Positions 19,036-22,420 of a stretch of DNA of 22,420 nucleotides are shown here, piece after piece (the stretch's first letter is position 1; every line of letters begins with the position of its first letter). The stretch spans positions 1-22,420 of the forward strand of contig JBBQGT010000047.1 in assembly GCA_038323265.1 (NCBI GenBank), in the 5' to 3' direction. The notes beneath the pieces were generated by a model. The model was not told where the DNA came from, did not search any database, and saw nothing but the letters and a program-made list of their open reading frames with translations. Source of the DNA: PNKC01 sp038323265. Its GTDB lineage: Bacteria; Chloroflexota; Dehalococcoidia; Tepidiformales; Tepidiformaceae. The position numbers and the translations under genes are program-made.

Positions 19036-19077
19036 ATGACCGCGCCCTCTCGCCTGAACTGCGGGCCTAGCGGTCAT
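19036..19077. repeat. Inverted repeat between convergent genes
   Basis: ATGACCGC (19036-19043) pairs with GCGGTCAT (19070-19077), and GCCC (19044-19047) with GGGC (19063-19066). The hairpin spans the gluconokinase stop codon. There is no T-tract, so it could be an RNA-stabilising or pausing structure rather than a classical terminator. Confidence 0.35.
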
Positions 19078-19564
19078 TCGTTGCGGCAAGCCGTGCCGCG
19101 ATCTCCTCGACGATTGCCGCCGGCGGGAACGCGGCGTCAACGGCGAACACGCCCTCCCCGTGCGGAGGTTCGAGCGCTTCCAACTGGCTGGCGAGAAGCT
19201 TCGGCGGCATGAAATGGTCCTCGCGCGTTTCGAGCCGTGTGCGGATCAGTTCGGTGGCCCCTTTCAAGAAGATGACCCGCGGTTCTGTCAGTCCCTCGAG
19301 GATGGCGTCGCGGTAGCGCTGGCGAAGGGCGGAGCAGGCGAGCACCGCGCCGCCGGGTTCGTGGCGCAGTATCGCGGCGTGGAGGGCGATGAGCCACGGC
19401 GTGCGGTCCTCATCCGTCAGCGGCTCGCCACGCGCCATCTTGGCAATATTCGCGCCTGAATGGAACGCGTCGGCGTCAATGAAGGGCAGGCCAAGCCTGG
19501 CGGCCAGGAGCTGGCCGATGAGCGACTTGCCCGCGCCGCTAACGCCCATCACGAGGATCTGCAT
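19067..19564 (-). CDS. gntK: Gluconokinase
   Basis: The protein has 165 residues, the normal length for GntK-type kinases, which phosphorylate D-gluconate to 6-phosphogluconate. The P-loop is GVSGAGKS (residues 7-14). FIDADAFHSGANIAKMARGE and PLTDEDRTPWL match the gluconate-binding region, and VLACSALRQRYRD, FLKG and HFMPPKLLASQLEALEPP are family landmarks that separate it from shikimate kinase. The start is the ATG at 19564; the long frame continuing to 20020 is antisense to secA and is rejected. Spacing to the divergent secA start is 72 bp. No gluconate permease or dehydratase is adjacent. Confidence 0.94.
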   Translation of the reverse strand: MQILVMGVSGAGKSLIGQLLAARLGLPFIDADAFHSGANIAKMARGEPLTDEDRTPWLIALHAAILRHEPGGAVLACSALRQRYRDAILEGLTEPRVIFLKGATELIRTRLETREDHFMPPKLLASQLEALEPPHGEGVFAVDAAFPPAAIVEEIAARLAATNDR

Positions 19565-19620
19565 GCGCCAATATCCGTTCGATGTATGAGAGCTTTCCCC
19601 GCGCCTATCGGCATGTGATC

Positions 19621-19626
19621 TACACT
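19621..19626 (+). promoter_or_regulatory. Candidate -10 box of secA
   Basis: TACACT lies 10 nt before the secA ATG, so the leader would be only a few bases. No Shine-Dalgarno and no good -35 are visible. Confidence 0.35.
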
Positions 19627-19636
19627 GAAAACCACT

Positions 19637-22324
19637 ATGGCGAAGCTTGGATTCATTAACCGCATTCTCGGCGATTCGAACGAGAAAGAGATCAAACGGC
19701 TCTCGCAGATCATCGCTGATGTGTTGGATCTGGACGAAGAGATGGCAGCCCTGTCCGATGAGGCGCTCGCGGCCAAGTCCGGCGAGTTCAAAGCGCGCTT
19801 CACTGACGGCGAGACGCTCGATGAGCTGCTCCCCGAGGCCTTCGCGGTGGCGCGCGAGGTGGCATGGCGGAAGGTCGGCCAGAAGCCCTACGAAGTGCAA
19901 CTGATGGGCGGAGTGGTGCTGCACGAAGGCAAAATTGCCGAGATGAAGACGGGCGAAGGCAAGACGCTGACGGCCGTCGCACCGCTCTATCTGAATGCGT
20001 TGGCGGGGCGCGGCGCCCACCTGATCACGGTAAACGACTACCTGGCCCGCCGCGACGCGGTCTGGTACGGGCCGGCCTACCAGGCGCTGGGCCTCACCGT
20101 CGGCGTGATCCAGAACAACATGGTGTCTTACCTCTATGAGCCCGGCTACAAGCCCGGCGAAGAGGGCAGCACTGGTGGGCTGGAGGACTTACGACCCTGC
20201 AGCCGCCGCGAGGTTTACGCCGCGGATATCACCTACGGAACGAACAACGAGTTCGGGTTCGACTACTTGCGCGACAACATGGTGCGCGACCATGTGGAGA
20301 AGTCGCAGCGCGACCTCTACTTCGCGATCGTGGACGAAGTGGACAACATCCTGATCGATGAGGCGCGGACCCCGCTGATCATCAGCGGCAACGCCGAAGA
20401 GGCGAGCTCCACTTACGTTAAGTTTGCGCGCGCCGCCAAGACGTTGGTGGAGGACGAAGACTACCTGGTGGACCACAAGTCCAAGCATGTGGCGCTGACC
20501 GAGGGCGGGATCACGCACATCGAGCGGGCCCTCGGCATTGCCAACGTATTCGAAGGCGATTCGAACCTCGCGCGCCACCTCGAAGCCTCGCTCGACGCCG
20601 AAGCGCTGAAGCGCATTGACCGCGACTACGTGGTGAAAGACGGCGAGATCATCATCGTCGACGAATTCACCGGGCGCCTGATGCCCGGTCGGCGTTGGAG
20701 CCACGGCATCCACCAAGCAGTGGAAGCAAAAGAGGGACTGCAGGTCCAACGCGAATCGGTGACTTACGCCACGATCACCTTCCAGAACCTCTTCCGCCTT
20801 TACGAAAAGCTGGCCGGCATGACCGGTACAGCGGAGACCGAAGCGGAAGAGTTTTCGAAGATTTACGAGCTGGACGTGGTGGTGGTGCCGACGCATAAGC
20901 CTATGGTTCGCAAGGATGGGCAGGACATCGTCTACATCAACGAGCGGGCGAAGTTCAACGCCGTGGTCGATGAAATCGAGACGTTGAACCAAGAGGGCCG
21001 ACCGGTGCTGGTGGGCACCACTTCGATCGAAAAGTCGGAATACCTTTCGAGCCTGCTTTTGCGCAAGGGCATCACGCACGAAGTGTTGAACGCAAAGCAG
21101 CACGAGCGTGAGGCGCACATCATTGAGGACGCTGGCCAGCGCGCGGCCGTGACGATCGCCACCAACATGGCCGGGCGCGGCACGGACATCAAGCTCGGCC
21201 AGGGCGTCGCGGACGTGGGCGGCCTACACGTTATCGGCACCGAGCGCCACGAATCACGGCGCATCGACAATCAGTTGCGTGGGCGTGCCGGCCGCCAGGG
21301 CGACCCCGGGTCGAGCCGTTTCTTCGTATCTTTCGGCGACGACATCATGAAGCGCTTCGCTCCCGAGTGGGTGCCCGGCATGATGCAGAAGCTGGGCATG
21401 ACGGAGGAGATGCCGCTCGAATCGCGGATGGTGACGCGCGCCATCGAGCAGGCGCAGACCAAGGTCGAAGGCCACAACTTCGATATTCGCAAGCGGCTCG
21501 TCGAATTCGACGACGTGATCAACGAGCATCGCAAGCAGATCTACGGGCAGCGCGAGATGATCCTCGAAGGCGTAGACACTCGCGCGAACATCGGTGGGAT
21601 GCTGATCGAGGAGCTTGAGTACATCTTCCAGACGGTCAGCGGGACGGATACGGAGTCTCTCGAACTGTTGCAGAACGAACTCCGCGAAATCCTGATGGCC
21701 GAAGACCTGCCGGACGTTGACGAGCTGCAGGAGTTGAAGGAAGAGGCCAAGGACGAGGTGCTGGACCGCGCCGAAGACCGCTACGAGCAGGTCGAGGAGA
21801 TGGTGGGCCAGGACAGCATGCGCAAGGTGGAGCACTGGCTGCTGCTCGAATCGATCGACCAGCACTGGCGCGAGCACCTGACGGCGATCGAGGAGCTACG
21901 GCAGAGCATTGGCTTGCAGGCGTATGCACAGATCGACCCACTTGTGGCGTTCAAGCGCGAAGGCCACGACATGTACCAGCAGTTGGTGGCGAACATCCGC
22001 AAGCAGGTGGCGCGCACAGTCTTCAAGGTGAAGATCGTGGAGCAGCCCGCAGCACCGCCGCCGCTCGAATTGGTGGCCGTGCACCCCGGTAGCGAAGACG
22101 GCGACGGTGGTGGGGAGCAGCCAACGCAGAGCGGCCCCCTAGCCAGGCCGGTGCTCGCGCGCTCCAGCGCACCCGCGGCTGGCCAACTGCGCACCAATCG
22201 CGACGATGCTCCCGCCCGCCAGGTGGGCACCCGCGTAGCGACCGCGCCAAAGGTCGGCCGCAACGACCCGTGCCATTGCGGCAGCGGTCTGAAGTTCAAG
22301 AAGTGCCACGGGTTGACAGGTTAA
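19637..22324 (+). CDS. secA: Protein translocase subunit SecA
   Basis: The protein has 895 residues, full length. SecA is the ATPase that drives preproteins through SecYEG. Walker A is MKTGEGKT (103-110), followed by the signature NDYLARRDA. The DEAD-like box is VDEVDNILIDEARTPLIISG, and helicase motif VI-type residues lie in RGRAGRQGDPGSSRF. The N-terminal domain has an inserted NNMVSYLYEPGYKPGEEGST stretch before LRPCSRREVYAADITYGTN, a form I associate with Chloroflexota. The C-terminus is a complete SEC-C zinc hook, CHCGSGLKFKKCH (Cys879, Cys881, Cys890, His891), which normally binds SecB or phospholipid. A Pro/Ala-rich linker separates it from the helical scaffold. A further gene starts 3 bp after the stop. 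Confidence 0.98.
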   Translation: MAKLGFINRILGDSNEKEIKRLSQIIADVLDLDEEMAALSDEALAAKSGEFKARFTDGETLDELLPEAFAVAREVAWRKVGQKPYEVQLMGGVVLHEGKIAEMKTGEGKTLTAVAPLYLNALAGRGAHLITVNDYLARRDAVWYGPAYQALGLTVGVIQNNMVSYLYEPGYKPGEEGSTGGLEDLRPCSRREVYAADITYGTNNEFGFDYLRDNMVRDHVEKSQRDLYFAIVDEVDNILIDEARTPLIISGNAEEASSTYVKFARAAKTLVEDEDYLVDHKSKHVALTEGGITHIERALGIANVFEGDSNLARHLEASLDAEALKRIDRDYVVKDGEIIIVDEFTGRLMPGRRWSHGIHQAVEAKEGLQVQRESVTYATITFQNLFRLYEKLAGMTGTAETEAEEFSKIYELDVVVVPTHKPMVRKDGQDIVYINERAKFNAVVDEIETLNQEGRPVLVGTTSIEKSEYLSSLLLRKGITHEVLNAKQHEREAHIIEDAGQRAAVTIATNMAGRGTDIKLGQGVADVGGLHVIGTERHESRRIDNQLRGRAGRQGDPGSSRFFVSFGDDIMKRFAPEWVPGMMQKLGMTEEMPLESRMVTRAIEQAQTKVEGHNFDIRKRLVEFDDVINEHRKQIYGQREMILEGVDTRANIGGMLIEELEYIFQTVSGTDTESLELLQNELREILMAEDLPDVDELQELKEEAKDEVLDRAEDRYEQVEEMVGQDSMRKVEHWLLLESIDQHWREHLTAIEELRQSIGLQAYAQIDPLVAFKREGHDMYQQLVANIRKQVARTVFKVKIVEQPAAPPPLELVAVHPGSEDGDGGGEQPTQSGPLARPVLARSSAPAAGQLRTNRDDAPARQVGTRVATAPKVGRNDPCHCGSGLKFKKCHGLTG

Positions 22325-22327
22325 CTT

Positions 22328-22420
22328 GTGAGGCGGCTGGGTTCTCGTTCATGGCTGGCGATTGTGTTGGCTATTTGCTTCGGCGCTCTTGGGGTGGCGA
22401 TGGGGGCGTGGGGGCGCGAG
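22328..22420 (+). CDS. N-terminal fragment of a membrane or secreted protein (runs off the right edge)
   Basis: From the GTG at 22328, 31 codons stay open to the window end. The translation has a basic start (VRRLGSRSW) followed by a hydrophobic segment (LAIVLAICFGALGVAMGAW), typical of a signal anchor or signal peptide. It lies 3 bp after the secA stop, so it is probably co-transcribed. Too little is visible to name it. TTG at 22326 is out of this frame. Confidence 0.6.
   Translation, partial: MRRLGSRSWLAIVLAICFGALGVAMGAWGRE

Noticed and set aside
19067..20020. Minus-strand frame of 317 residues covering gluconokinase and beyond
   Set aside because: Only the part from 19564 down matches gluconokinase. 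The N-terminal 150 residues are antisense to the start of secA and show no family features.
20189..21118. Long minus-strand frame of 309 residues inside secA
   Set aside because: It is antisense to highly conserved SecA coding sequence and is rich in His, Val and Arg as expected for a shadow frame in GC-rich DNA.

Overview
The window is GC-rich (about 60% or more by eye) bacterial chromosome, densely coding on both strands. It has no IS elements, CRISPR arrays, rRNA or tRNA genes that I can see. The best taxonomic clue is SecA, which carries an insertion with the context LRPCSRREVYAADITYGTN; I associate this form with Chloroflexota, perhaps a Dehalococcoidia-like lineage. That placement is an inference. 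The mix of gene families fits a free-living heterotroph.

Layout. 1-1987: a leftward ECF sigma factor and membrane anti-sigma pair, divergent from a small SpoIIAA/STAS-like protein. 1984-4388: leftward rplK-rplA ending in a perfect terminator, followed at once by an acyl-CoA-dehydrogenase-like flavoprotein on the same strand. 4572-7238: a large leftward gene of unknown function whose N-terminus carries an LQRLAGNRAV motif, which I associate with extracellular contractile injection system (eCIS) proteins, and whose middle carries an HxxxDxxxxxH motif as in zinc-dependent phospholipase C. 7401-9076: a rightward ABC exporter pair behind an operator-like palindrome. 9163-17742: a mosaic of single-gene units: DUF983, an MFS exporter, a CoA-transferase, DUF4202, a nucleotide-cyclase-domain protein, an aminotransferase, an AAC(6')-like acetyltransferase, a methyltransferase, an EamA exporter and a four-TM protein. 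17809-18977: a degenerate crotonase with two tiny, apparently paralogous proteins. 19067-22420: gluconokinase, divergent secA, and the first codons of a membrane protein.

Regulation is the most informative layer. Many genes have a TAnnnT -10 hexamer only 6-10 nt before the start codon and no Shine-Dalgarno, which suggests widespread leaderless transcription. A few units (rplKA, ABC, CoA-transferase, cyclase) instead have clear Shine-Dalgarno leaders. The cyclase-domain gene is preceded by a perfect TGTGA-N6-TCACA CRP-type site centred 41.5 bp upstream of the start inferred from its -10 box, which suggests a cAMP-CRP feedback loop. The ABC operon promoter has a consensus TTGACA box held between perfect 11-bp inverted arms.

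Limits: everything was read by eye. Promoters, small proteins and the eCIS link are hypotheses. Family calls for ribosomal proteins, SecA, gluconokinase, the aminotransferase and the transporters are secure.
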